Assembly: GCA_947576945.1 (NCBI GenBank)
Contig: CANPTH010000007.1
Coordinates: forward strand, 34,220-98,219
DNA length: 64,000 nt
Direction: 5' to 3'
Source of the DNA: an uncultured Lachnospiraceae bacterium
Lineage (GTDB): Bacteria; Bacillota; Clostridia; Lachnospirales; Lachnospiraceae
Shown here: positions 7,835-16,440 of the stretch, piece by piece
Layout of the letters: every line of letters starts with the position of its first letter
How positions within the stretch are numbered: position 1 is the stretch's first letter
The notes under the pieces: model-generated
What the model was told of the DNA's origin: nothing
The model's input: the letters and a program-made list of their open reading frames with translations, nothing else
Databases searched by the model: none
Made by a program: the position numbers and the translations under genes

Positions 7835-8827
7835 ATGGCATGTGGTTATGTAGTTGTAGTAGTGACATATAACAGGCTGGAGCTTTTGAAAGAGTGTTTG
7901 GAAAAGGTCGAAAATCAGACAGTTCCGGCAAAGAAGATTATTGTGGTGGACAACGCGTCTACGGACGGTACGACAGAGTATCTGCAGGAGCATAAAGAGA
8001 AGGATACACGTTATAGGATCATTACCTGTGCAGAAAATACAGGGGGCGCCGGCGGTTTTGAAAGGGGAGTAGAGGCAGCTGGAAGGGAGAAGACAGAATG
8101 CATACTTCTGATCGACGACGATGCGATTCTTCATAGAGATTATATGGAAAAGATCATGGATGCCAGGAAGTGCAATCCAGGTTATCAGGCATATGCCGGT
8201 ACGGTAATGTCGGACGGAGAAATAGATACCGCTCATCGCAGAAATGTGATAAGACCGGGATTAAGGATGAAGAAGTGCTCGGAAAACAACTATACAGGCA
8301 AAAACGCAGAGCAGCCATTCGCCTGTGATATAGCGTCTTTTTGCGGCATGGTGATCGACAGAGCACTGGTTCGCAAAGTCGGACTGCCCTGCGGTGCATA
8401 TTTTATATGGCATGACGATACGGAATATTCTATCCGGATCAATCAATATACACGGTTTCTGGTCATACCGACGGCCAGGCTTGACCATAAAACTACAGCG
8501 TATAGTAAGAGATATCCGCACCGGCGTTATGATTGGCGCGAATATTATGGAATCAGAAACAGGATCACATGTGTGAAGATGCATGGAAGTATGTTAGACA
8601 GAGTAGTAAACGGGATAGATATGTTTTGGAATATTGTATTTCGTAATTGGCTGTTTAGTGTGGTACATATGGATGATTATGATTGGAAATATGAAAAGTA
8701 TCTGGTCAGAGAAGCTTACAGAGATGCAAGATCGGCCGATGTCGTCTGGATAGGAATTCCCAATTTCAGGAGAGCGCGTATACGGCATACGCGGACTCAG
8801 GCAGGTCTTGACAGCACTTGCACATAG
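7835..8827 (+). CDS. GT2 glycosyltransferase, GlfT1/rhamnosyl-type
   Basis: A 330-aa GT-A fold family 2 glycosyltransferase, first gene of the polysaccharide operon. The nucleotide-binding start VVVVTYNRLELLKECL, VVDNASTDGT and the metal-binding LLIDDDAIL are visible, along with NTGGAGGFERGV, shared with galactofuranosyl- and rhamnosyltransferases. The ATG at 7835 follows GGAG by 8 nt; the in-frame TTG at 7817 has no such signal. It begins 30 nt after the right inversion site. The neighbouring glf gene suggests a galactofuranose-containing product, which is inference. It reads close to the start of the next gene. Confidence 0.88.
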   Translation: MACGYVVVVVTYNRLELLKECLEKVENQTVPAKKIIVVDNASTDGTTEYLQEHKEKDTRYRIITCAENTGGAGGFERGVEAAGREKTECILLIDDDAILHRDYMEKIMDARKCNPGYQAYAGTVMSDGEIDTAHRRNVIRPGLRMKKCSENNYTGKNAEQPFACDIASFCGMVIDRALVRKVGLPCGAYFIWHDDTEYSIRINQYTRFLVIPTARLDHKTTAYSKRYPHRRYDWREYYGIRNRITCVKMHGSMLDRVVNGIDMFWNIVFRNWLFSVVHMDDYDWKYEKYLVREAYRDARSADVVWIGIPNFRRARIRHTRTQAGLDSTCT

Positions 8828-8847
8828 AAAGGAGCACGGTTACAAAA

Positions 8848-10641
8848 GTGAAGATTCAGGATGTTTTATGGCCCAAAGACGGAATATGTACAGACATAGA
8901 AATGTATTTTCACTCCAACTATAAGAGGAGCTTAGTCAAGGAAGAGTGCATGTGTATTTTATTTCAAAAGGGTGGCATTGTCACGACAGATACCTATTTT
9001 AACAGCCTGACGATCGGAAAATGGACGAAGTATACGAACGTAGGTACCATAAAGCTTACGCTGTTCCTGCAGGGAAAATTTAATGTAAGTCTTTGCTGGA
9101 AACAGAAAATAGATGACAAATATGTGGAAAGAGAACTGAAGAATATTACCGTGGATACGGACAGACGGACAGAGGTCGTAATGGAATATCCGGAGGAAAC
9201 GAAGGGTATGTTTTTCTTTCGATTAGAAGCTGTTGAAGAGGGTGGAAAATTTTATGGGGGCTATTATGCCACAGAGATAGAGAAGGATAAAGTCCGTCCC
9301 GTAAAGCTGGGAATCGTGATCTGTACCTATAAACGAGAAAAATATGTGTGTGATAATGTCAGGCTGCTGAATCAGGATATTATAGAAAATCCGAACAGTC
9401 CGCTGTATGACAGAGTGGAAGTGTTTATCTCGGACAATGGGCAGACTTTAGAGAAATACGGTCTTGCGAGTGAAAGCATACATATCGTCCGTAATAAAAA
9501 TGCAGGCGGCGCAGGAGGATTCACAAGAGGACTGATAGAGATCTTAAAGCAGCCGGATAAGTGCATCACACATGCATTGCTGATGGATGACGATGTGGTA
9601 GTTGACACGGCTTCTCTGCTACGGACAGCTGCGGTTCTGGCCCTTGTAAAAGAGGAATATATGTCGGCTTTTATCGGTGGTGCCATGCTGCGGTCCGATC
9701 AACGGAACGTGCAGATCGAGTCGGGCGCTTCCTGGAATGCTGGCGATCTGGTTGCTCTTAAGACAGATTTGGATCTGCGTGTGTGGCAGAACTGCCTGAT
9801 CAATGAACAGGAGGAATACCGGGAATATAATGCCTGGTGGTATTGCTGTTTTCCAATGGAGATTGTCAGGCCGGATAATCTGCCGCTGCCTGTTTTCATA
9901 CGTGGTGATGATCTGGAGTACGGTCTGCGTAATATGAAAACGCTGATACTGATGAACGGAATTTGTGTCTGGCATGAACCCTTTGAGAACAAGTATTCTT
10001 CCTTTTTGGAATATTATATCATTCGCAACAGGCTGATCGACAACAGCTTTCACTTTCCGAAATGGGGCAGGAAGGAACTGATCCGGGAGCTGATTCGGGA
10101 ATACCGGCGGGAAGGGTATCTTTACAGATATAAGAATATTTCATTATTTATGCGTGGAATCCGGGATTTTCTGAAGGGAATCGATTTTCTGAAACAGACG
10201 GACGCGGAGCGGCTTCACAGAGAGATCATGGGATTTGGCTACAAGGCAACTTTGGCGGAGCAGCTGGAAGTGCCGTTCTTCTATAAGGAATATGAAAGAG
10301 GATGCAAAGAGACGCACTCCTTTCTGCATGAAGCAGTGCGGAGAATAACTTTTAACGGATATCTGCTACCTGCGAAGCATGTACGAACAGTGCCAATGGC
10401 GAAAGCGAGACCGGAATTTGTCTGGCGGGCAAAGACGATCCTGTTCTATGACATTGTGGAGAATAAGGGTTTTGTCACACATAGGAGCACATGGACATTC
10501 ATCAGGCAGGGATTTGAAGTACTGGGAATGATATTTGCCATTCTGACCAAATATGAAAAAGCAAAGCGGAGCTATATCGAGCGTGGGAATGAAATCAGGC
10601 AGCTTGCGTTTTGGGAAAAATATCTTGAAATCGGAGAATAG
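8848..10641 (+). CDS. Galactofuranosyltransferase GlfT2-like (GT2)
   Basis: A 597-aa protein with an N-terminal beta-rich domain (about 1-150) and a GT2 catalytic domain, the arrangement of GlfT2-type polymerising galactofuranosyltransferases. Motifs include GIVICTYKREKYVCDN, NKNAGGAGGFTRGL and the DXD-like LLMDDDVVVD. A helical C-terminal region follows. The GTG at 8848 is preferred because AAAGGAG lies 13 nt upstream; a TTG at 8818 inside the previous gene lacks a binding site. It ends 4 nt before glf, which makes the UDP-galactofuranose donor, so this probably adds galactofuranose to the surface glycan. Confidence 0.85.
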   Translation: MKIQDVLWPKDGICTDIEMYFHSNYKRSLVKEECMCILFQKGGIVTTDTYFNSLTIGKWTKYTNVGTIKLTLFLQGKFNVSLCWKQKIDDKYVERELKNITVDTDRRTEVVMEYPEETKGMFFFRLEAVEEGGKFYGGYYATEIEKDKVRPVKLGIVICTYKREKYVCDNVRLLNQDIIENPNSPLYDRVEVFISDNGQTLEKYGLASESIHIVRNKNAGGAGGFTRGLIEILKQPDKCITHALLMDDDVVVDTASLLRTAAVLALVKEEYMSAFIGGAMLRSDQRNVQIESGASWNAGDLVALKTDLDLRVWQNCLINEQEEYREYNAWWYCCFPMEIVRPDNLPLPVFIRGDDLEYGLRNMKTLILMNGICVWHEPFENKYSSFLEYYIIRNRLIDNSFHFPKWGRKELIRELIREYRREGYLYRYKNISLFMRGIRDFLKGIDFLKQTDAERLHREIMGFGYKATLAEQLEVPFFYKEYERGCKETHSFLHEAVRRITFNGYLLPAKHVRTVPMAKARPEFVWRAKTILFYDIVENKGFVTHRSTWTFIRQGFEVLGMIFAILTKYEKAKRSYIERGNEIRQLAFWEKYLEIGE

Positions 10642-10645
10642 ACAG

Positions 10646-11746
10646 ATGAAATATGATTATCTGATCGTAGGCGCCGGGCTGTATGGCGCGGTGTTTGCTT
10701 ATGAAGCGGCCGGAAAAGGAAAGAGCTGTCTGGTAATAGACAGACGGGATCATATAGCCGGCAATATTTATACGAAAGAAATATCGGGAATCCAGGTACA
10801 TGAATATGGAGCCCATATATTCCATACTTCTGACAAAAGGATATGGGATTATATAAATCGGTTTGCGGAATTTAACAATTATATCAATTCCCCGGTGGCA
10901 GTGTATCAGAACGAACTGTATAATCTGCCCTTCAACATGAACACGTTCAGCAGAATGTGGGGGATCAGGACACCGCAGGAGGCAAAAGAAAAAATAGCTG
11001 CGCAGATCGCAGATCTGCAGATAACAGAACCGGGGAATCTGGAAGAGCAGGCGCTTTCGCTTGTTGGCGGGGATGTATACCGGAAGCTTGTAAAAGGGTA
11101 TACGGAAAAACAGTGGGGACGGGACTGCACCGAACTTCCGGCATTTATCATCAGGCGGCTGCCTCTTCGGTTCACCTATGACAATAATTATTTTAATGAC
11201 AGGTATCAGGGCATTCCCATTGGCGGGTACACGGCAATGATTGAGAAGATGCTGAAGAATGCTGAGGTAAAACTGGGTATTGATTATCTGGAACACAAGG
11301 CGGAGTTTGACGCAATGGCAGAACGGGTCATCTACACAGGACAGATTGACAGGTATTTCGACTATTGTGAGGGCGTGCTCGCATATAGAATGGTTCGTTT
11401 TGAACATGAGATTCTGGACTGCGATAATTATCAGGGAAATGCGGTTGTGAATTACACGGAGCGAGAAGTGCCTTATACGAGGATCATAGAGCATAAACAT
11501 TTTGAGTTTGGAAAACAGCAAAAGACCGTTATTTCCAGGGAATATCCGAGTGAATGGCATCAGGGCGAAGAACCCTATTACCCGATCAACGACGAAAGAA
11601 ATAACGCAGTGTACGAGGCATATCTGCAGTATGCTAAGAAAGAGAAAAATGTGGTCTTTGGAGGCAGGCTTGGCGAGTATCGGTACTATGACATGGATAA
11701 GGTGATCGGCAGAGCGCTGGAGGCAGCGAAACGGGAACTGGGATAG
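10646..11746 (+). CDS. glf: UDP-galactopyranose mutase
   Basis: A 366-aa flavoenzyme that converts UDP-galactopyranose to UDP-galactofuranose in the cytoplasm; the length is that of bacterial Glf. The N-terminus DYLIVGAGLYGAVFA is the FAD-binding Rossmann motif, followed by DRRDHIAGNIYT and HEYGAHIFHT, and GYTEKQWG near the centre. The ATG at 10646 has GGAG 10 nt upstream. It lies between two galactofuranosyltransferase-like genes and a membrane protein, a galactofuranose cassette. Confidence 0.95.
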   Translation: MKYDYLIVGAGLYGAVFAYEAAGKGKSCLVIDRRDHIAGNIYTKEISGIQVHEYGAHIFHTSDKRIWDYINRFAEFNNYINSPVAVYQNELYNLPFNMNTFSRMWGIRTPQEAKEKIAAQIADLQITEPGNLEEQALSLVGGDVYRKLVKGYTEKQWGRDCTELPAFIIRRLPLRFTYDNNYFNDRYQGIPIGGYTAMIEKMLKNAEVKLGIDYLEHKAEFDAMAERVIYTGQIDRYFDYCEGVLAYRMVRFEHEILDCDNYQGNAVVNYTEREVPYTRIIEHKHFEFGKQQKTVISREYPSEWHQGEEPYYPINDERNNAVYEAYLQYAKKEKNVVFGGRLGEYRYYDMDKVIGRALEAAKRELG

Positions 11747-11782
11747 ATTTTATTGTGGCTGGATATTTGGAGGAAATTAAGT

Positions 11783-13750
11783 ATGGAAGAAATGGAATTA
11801 AAAGGAAGGGGAATCCGTATTTCCAGTAAGAAATTGGTGATAGCAGCATATTGCTATATGATAATACCAATTATTATTTTTTTTATTGGATGGTTGAAGA
11901 TTTATATAGGAATAGCGTTATCTGCGGTACTTTTGTTTGGATTATTCCGTTTTATCAAGACAAGGTATAGGGAGGATGAATACTTTTATATAGAAGCGAA
12001 GGCAGTATGTATTATATTGGCTGCTATATGTATATGGGTTTTTCTTTCCGGCGTCGGTGGATATTTTTGTCAGCGGTCAGATATGCACTGGAGAAATGCG
12101 TTATTTAGAGATTTGATCGACTATTCGTGGCCGGTAGTCTATCCGGAAACCGGAAATGCTTTGGTCTATTACTATGTATTTTGGATGCTGACTGCACTTG
12201 TGGGAAAAGCACTGGGATGGGAAGCGGCAAACTTCTCCTTATTTTTGTGGACGACCACGGGCGTATTTATTTCTATACTTCTCTTATGTAAAATGCTCAG
12301 AGCATATTCTATGAAAAGAGCCTTAACGATAACAACTATTTATATTTTTTGGAGCGGTCTGAATATAATCGGTATGACTTATATGGCAATGAAAGGCTTT
12401 GGCTCCGGCGGAATTTTGGGCGGAGGCTTTGGATGGTCAGATTATGTTGCGGGTATCCAGTATACGCCTAATAATGCATTGCTGGAATGGGTGTTTAATC
12501 AGACGATCGTTCCGTGGGTAGGAGTTTCGCTGTTTCTACAGGATAAAAGAATTGATAATCTGGCTTATTTGGGTCTGTGTATACTGCCTTTTGCGCCATT
12601 ACCGTTTGTAGGTTTTTTTGTTATAGCTGTGGCTTGGGGGACAGAGAAGGCGATTCGGTTTATAAAGAAGAAAGAATACAGTGCGTTGATCAGGAATATC
12701 TTCAGTGTTCCTAATATTTCAGCAGTCATCTCAATCTTTATAGTTTTTTTACTTTTTTTTACCAGCAATACGGCGGTAAACGGAAGCGCCGGCGTCGGCG
12801 GAATAGGATGGTATATCAAGCCGGAAGACTTTACGGCGGAACAGTTGAAAACGCTGCTATTGTTTTATGTCATTGAATTTTTCTGCTATTCTCTTTTTTG
12901 CTACAAGGAATACAGAAAGGATGTCATTTTCTATGCTGTAAATATTTCTTTATTTATTTTTCCACTGATCAGGGTTGGGACCGGACGGGATTTCTGCATG
13001 AGAGCATCTATTCCTGCACTTTTCGTTCTTATGGTCATGATAATACAGAAAATGTGCGCGGCGCAGCAAGAAGTATTATCCGTAAGAACCAGTATCCTTA
13101 TTGCCTTGCTCAGTATTTCCGGATTAAGTGCAGCCGGCGATTGGGCATGGTCGGTAATGCAGATCAAAAATGCCGGAGTATATCCACTTGTGGCGGATGA
13201 TATTGTAACGTTTTCCAATAGAAATTTGGAGGAACTTAATTTTCTTGTCCGGAAGCCGGAGGAACAAGGCTTCTTTAAGTATTTGGCCGCAGATAAGTCT
13301 CAGAAAGAATATGAGAAAGATCTTGCGATATCGATAGATTTCCGTCAACAACATCAGTTACCATTAAGCGCCGGCACTTATGATATATCACCGAAATTGA
13401 GAGATTCGTCTGGATTTGTTTATAATGATTCCGGTATATCGTTAGGAAGCGATAGCGGCCATACAATATTAACCGGACTTAATGAGGGAAAATATAAGAT
13501 CATGTTTGATGACTGTCAGGCAGCGCTTAATGTTCCAGGTGATAGTATTGATGAGCAGGGTTCGGTTGAAATTCGACCGGTATGGAGTACGGAAGGACAA
13601 AAATGGAATCTGGAAGAGGCGGGAGGATTTTATATGATCTGCTATCAGGATCATGCCCTGACTTACGATTTAGAGACTGGCTCTGTAAAACTGGCTTTAA
13701 AGGCGGGAGGAGAGGATCAGTTATGGTCATTTGTGCCTGTAAAAGAGTAG
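11783..13750 (+). CDS. Polytopic membrane protein of unknown function, possible GT-C-like enzyme
   Basis: A 655-aa protein with roughly ten or more hydrophobic segments through residue 460 or so and a soluble C-terminal part of about 180 residues. The segment GFGSGGILGGGFGWSDYVAG is unusual. The C-terminus (GGFYMICYQDHALTYDLETG and LWSFVPV) resembles a single ricin-type/beta-trefoil repeat, a carbohydrate-binding fold. The ATG at 11783 has GGAGG 9 nt upstream. Size, topology and position among glycosyltransferase genes suggest a lipid-linked-sugar GT-C transferase or polymerase, but I do not recognise a specific family. Confidence 0.7.
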   Translation: MEEMELKGRGIRISSKKLVIAAYCYMIIPIIIFFIGWLKIYIGIALSAVLLFGLFRFIKTRYREDEYFYIEAKAVCIILAAICIWVFLSGVGGYFCQRSDMHWRNALFRDLIDYSWPVVYPETGNALVYYYVFWMLTALVGKALGWEAANFSLFLWTTTGVFISILLLCKMLRAYSMKRALTITTIYIFWSGLNIIGMTYMAMKGFGSGGILGGGFGWSDYVAGIQYTPNNALLEWVFNQTIVPWVGVSLFLQDKRIDNLAYLGLCILPFAPLPFVGFFVIAVAWGTEKAIRFIKKKEYSALIRNIFSVPNISAVISIFIVFLLFFTSNTAVNGSAGVGGIGWYIKPEDFTAEQLKTLLLFYVIEFFCYSLFCYKEYRKDVIFYAVNISLFIFPLIRVGTGRDFCMRASIPALFVLMVMIIQKMCAAQQEVLSVRTSILIALLSISGLSAAGDWAWSVMQIKNAGVYPLVADDIVTFSNRNLEELNFLVRKPEEQGFFKYLAADKSQKEYEKDLAISIDFRQQHQLPLSAGTYDISPKLRDSSGFVYNDSGISLGSDSGHTILTGLNEGKYKIMFDDCQAALNVPGDSIDEQGSVEIRPVWSTEGQKWNLEEAGGFYMICYQDHALTYDLETGSVKLALKAGGEDQLWSFVPVKE

Positions 13751-13777
13751 TAAACCGAACAAGAGGAGGCCGGCACC

Positions 13778-14002
13778 GTGAAATATAATGAAAGAATACG
13801 GGAACTTAGACGGGAGTATGCCATGGTTCAGCAGGAAGTGGCGGATATGCTCGAAGTAGGACAGCGTACCTATGCTGATTATGAAAATGGGAAGACAAGG
13901 ATTCCGGTAAAAAGTTTATTGATCCTGGCAAGATTTTATAATGTATCCATGGACTATATATCCGGGGCGAGCAATGTGAAGGAACATTATCCGGACAAAT
14001 AA
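13778..14002 (+). CDS. XRE-family helix-turn-helix regulator
   Basis: A 74-aa single-domain Cro/CI-type DNA-binding protein. The helix-turn-helix lies at residues 18-40 (VQQEVADMLEVGQRTYADYE), followed by IPVKSLLILARFYNVSMDYI, the typical end of the family. GTG start with GAGGAGG 8 nt upstream. It is inside the polysaccharide operon in the same direction, so it may be an operon-encoded regulator; the target site was not identified. Confidence 0.88.
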   Translation: MKYNERIRELRREYAMVQQEVADMLEVGQRTYADYENGKTRIPVKSLLILARFYNVSMDYISGASNVKEHYPDK

Positions 14003-14054
14003 GAATTGTGTAACAGTGCGACTGGATATTTAACAAAAATATGAGGATACTGTC

Positions 14055-14594
14055 ATGAGAAATCTACCAAAGGTACTTGCGAAAGAAAAGAAATTATGCA
14101 CAGGCTGTGGCGCATGCCTGAATGTATGCCCCGTAAATGCCATAACAATGCAGACGGATCGGGAGGGATTTGCTTATCCTGAAGTGCAGGAAGAGAGATG
14201 CCTTGACTGCGGGTTATGTGAAAAACAGTGTCCGGTACTGCAGCCGGAATATAGCAATACGGATCGGCCGGAATGCTATGCGATGATGGCACAGGACGAA
14301 GAGCGTCAGACAAGTTCAAGCGGCGGATTCGTTCCTGTTGTGGCACGGTGGGTTTTAAGACAAGGTGGAAGTGTATTCGGTGCTGCGTGGGATGCGGACT
14401 GGAATGTACACCATATCGAAATTACAAACGAGACAGAACTGTATAAAATAAAGGGCTCTAAATATTTGCAAGGCAGTGCAGAACAATCTTATCAATTGGT
14501 GAAAAGAAAACTGGAAGAGGGAAAATGGGTTCTGTTTACCGGATTGCCGTGTCAGGTAGCAGGTCTGTACAGTGTGCTGAAAGGGGGGGGGTAA
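14055..14594 (+). CDS. F420-hydrogenase-beta-like iron-sulfur protein, N-terminal part, cut off by a G9 tract
   Basis: 179 residues holding two 4Fe-4S motifs (CTGCGACLNVCPVNAI and CLDCGLCEKQCPV) and the start of a FrhB-like domain (SSSGGF, FTGLPCQVAGL). The reading frame stops at TAA immediately after nine G residues (14583-14591). The rest of the domain continues in another frame from the following sequence. Adding one G, or removing two, gives a single open frame of 787 codons that ends at 16417. Such FrhB/pyruvyltransferase fusions occur in surface polysaccharide loci. As sequenced the gene is OFF. Confidence 0.85.
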   Translation: MRNLPKVLAKEKKLCTGCGACLNVCPVNAITMQTDREGFAYPEVQEERCLDCGLCEKQCPVLQPEYSNTDRPECYAMMAQDEERQTSSSGGFVPVVARWVLRQGGSVFGAAWDADWNVHHIEITNETELYKIKGSKYLQGSAEQSYQLVKRKLEEGKWVLFTGLPCQVAGLYSVLKGGG

Positions 14595-16417
14595 AAAGGG
14601 AAAGGCTGATCACAATAGATATCTTATGTCATGGCGCTCCGTCCTATAAAGTATTTCGGAAATACCTGGAGGAAAATTATGAGCTGGGTATGCTGGAACG
14701 ATTTGAGTTCAGGAATAAATCCGTTTTTGGATGGTCAACAGGGATAAGTTGTTATTATAAAAACGGAGCGGAAATACATAAGAGGCATCAGGAGGATAAA
14801 TTTTACCAGGCATTTTTACCGTGTATGATCATGCGGCCGTCATGCGGGCAGTGTGCTTTTTCCAGAATTCCAAGGCAGGGAGATTTTACGGCAGGTGATT
14901 TCTGGGGTGTGGAAAAAACAGAACCAAAATGGGAAGACAGATTGGGGACTTCGGCAGTACTTGTAAATAATAAAAAAGCAAAAAGAATATTGCGCACATT
15001 GACGTCGCAGATAAAGCTTTTGGAATCCGTATCGCTGGAGGCGATAACTTATATCAATAAGACAGTTGAACATCCTTTTAAAAGCCATTCGGGAAGAAAG
15101 CATTTCTTTCAAAGCATGGATATTAAACCCTTCAATGAACTGACAGATCATGCACTGGAGCACAAATATGATATCGGTATAGCAGGATTATGGTATGGGA
15201 TCAATTATGGTTCCATTCTCACCTATTATGCATTATATCAAGTTGTGAGAATTCTTGGATATGATGCGGTAATGCTTCCAAAACCGAATAATTTGTGGGA
15301 CGAACACTTTAATGATCCGGCTACCATCGGGCAGGCGTTTATCTGGAAATACTGCAATGTATTTCTTCCGTATCCGCATCAGTATGCTTACTGCCTGGCA
15401 AATGACGCCTGTAAGGATTTTCTGGTGGGTTCGGATGTTGTATGGAATTATGAGATCTGTGGCAGGGAAAGCGATATGTTTTTCTACTTGGACTGGGTAG
15501 AGAGCGGACACAAGAAAATAGCATATGCGGCATCACCAGGCAATGATATGGTGGGGCCGGACACTTATGAACTGTCGATGTCTTATTATTTAAAGAAGTT
15601 TGACTTTATTTCGATCAGAGAACAGAAAGCGGTAGAAGCAGCCAGAAAAAGAACTGCCAGAATTGATATCGCAAATGTCTTAGATTCCGTTTTTCTATGT
15701 CCCATACAGATTTATGAAGACCTGGTACAACATATTAGAGTTGAAGATAAAGGTTCTTTCGTATTTGCATATATTCTCCGAAACGACTATTCAGAAGAAA
15801 ATGTGCGGTTGATTGAAATGATCAGCAGCTATTACAATGCAGTTTCCTGCATAAGTGCAAATCCGATGGAACATGCTATTATGCGACAGGTGTACGGCGA
15901 CAGGATCATGCCTGTTTTGTCCGTAGAGGAGTGGATCTGGTATATGAGAAATACAGTATTCTATTTTGGGGACAGTTATCATGGACTATGTTTCAGTCTG
16001 ATATTCCATAAACCCTTTATTATTGTCTATCGTGCAACAGGAGATCCAAATATAGCCAATGAAAGATTTAAGAGCCTGTTAAGGATCGTTGGTTTGGAAG
16101 AACGTTTGCTGGAAGATATCTCTATTGATCGATACAAAGTAGAGGAACTGATAAAAAAGCCTGTTGATTGGGAGACGGTAGACAGGAAACTGAACCGACA
16201 GAGAGAATTTTCTCTTGAATGGTTGAAAAGTGCGCTGAAGAACCGGCCAGAGAAAAAATATACCGCGGAAGATATCATAAGAGACAGGACACAGAGGAAA
16301 ATGTGGGCTCTATACGATGAACTGACTAGAAAAAACGATATGCTTTTTCAAGAAATAAACGAGATAAAGAGACAGATTACAGAGCAGCGTGGTCAAAATA
16401 TGCGAAAGAAAAGATAA
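14525..16417 (+). CDS. FrhB-like C-terminus fused to polysaccharide pyruvyl transferase domain (out of frame with its N-terminal part)
   Basis: The open frame holds the remainder of the FrhB-like domain (ITIDILCHGAPSYKVF, CGQCAFSRIPRQGDFTAGDF) and then a polysaccharide pyruvyl transferase domain beginning about residue 220 (DIGIAGLWYGINYGSILTYY, FLVGSDVVWN, YFGDSYHGLCFSLIF). The family attaches pyruvate ketals to glycans. The first 25 residues or so of this frame are not natural sequence, because the true frame enters at the G tract (14583-14591). It probably needs slippage to be translated as one 787-aa protein. An independent start at 14525 preceded by AGAGGG is possible but would omit the iron-sulfur part. 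Confidence 0.85.
   Translation: MGSVYRIAVSGSRSVQCAERGGVKRERLITIDILCHGAPSYKVFRKYLEENYELGMLERFEFRNKSVFGWSTGISCYYKNGAEIHKRHQEDKFYQAFLPCMIMRPSCGQCAFSRIPRQGDFTAGDFWGVEKTEPKWEDRLGTSAVLVNNKKAKRILRTLTSQIKLLESVSLEAITYINKTVEHPFKSHSGRKHFFQSMDIKPFNELTDHALEHKYDIGIAGLWYGINYGSILTYYALYQVVRILGYDAVMLPKPNNLWDEHFNDPATIGQAFIWKYCNVFLPYPHQYAYCLANDACKDFLVGSDVVWNYEICGRESDMFFYLDWVESGHKKIAYAASPGNDMVGPDTYELSMSYYLKKFDFISIREQKAVEAARKRTARIDIANVLDSVFLCPIQIYEDLVQHIRVEDKGSFVFAYILRNDYSEENVRLIEMISSYYNAVSCISANPMEHAIMRQVYGDRIMPVLSVEEWIWYMRNTVFYFGDSYHGLCFSLIFHKPFIIVYRATGDPNIANERFKSLLRIVGLEERLLEDISIDRYKVEELIKKPVDWETVDRKLNRQREFSLEWLKSALKNRPEKKYTAEDIIRDRTQRKMWALYDELTRKNDMLFQEINEIKRQITEQRGQNMRKKR
14583..14591 (+). repeat. G9 homopolymer tract in coding sequence (frame OFF)
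   Basis: Nine consecutive G, coding Gly177-179 and followed at once by TAA. G10 or G7 restores the frame with the downstream pyruvyltransferase domain; G8 does not. Confidence 0.9.
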
Positions 16418-16440
16418 AGGACAGGAAAAAGGAGTCGGTA

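Noticed and set aside
10595..11560. Long minus-strand frame opposite glf
   Set aside because: Shadow of a well-supported UDP-galactopyranose mutase.
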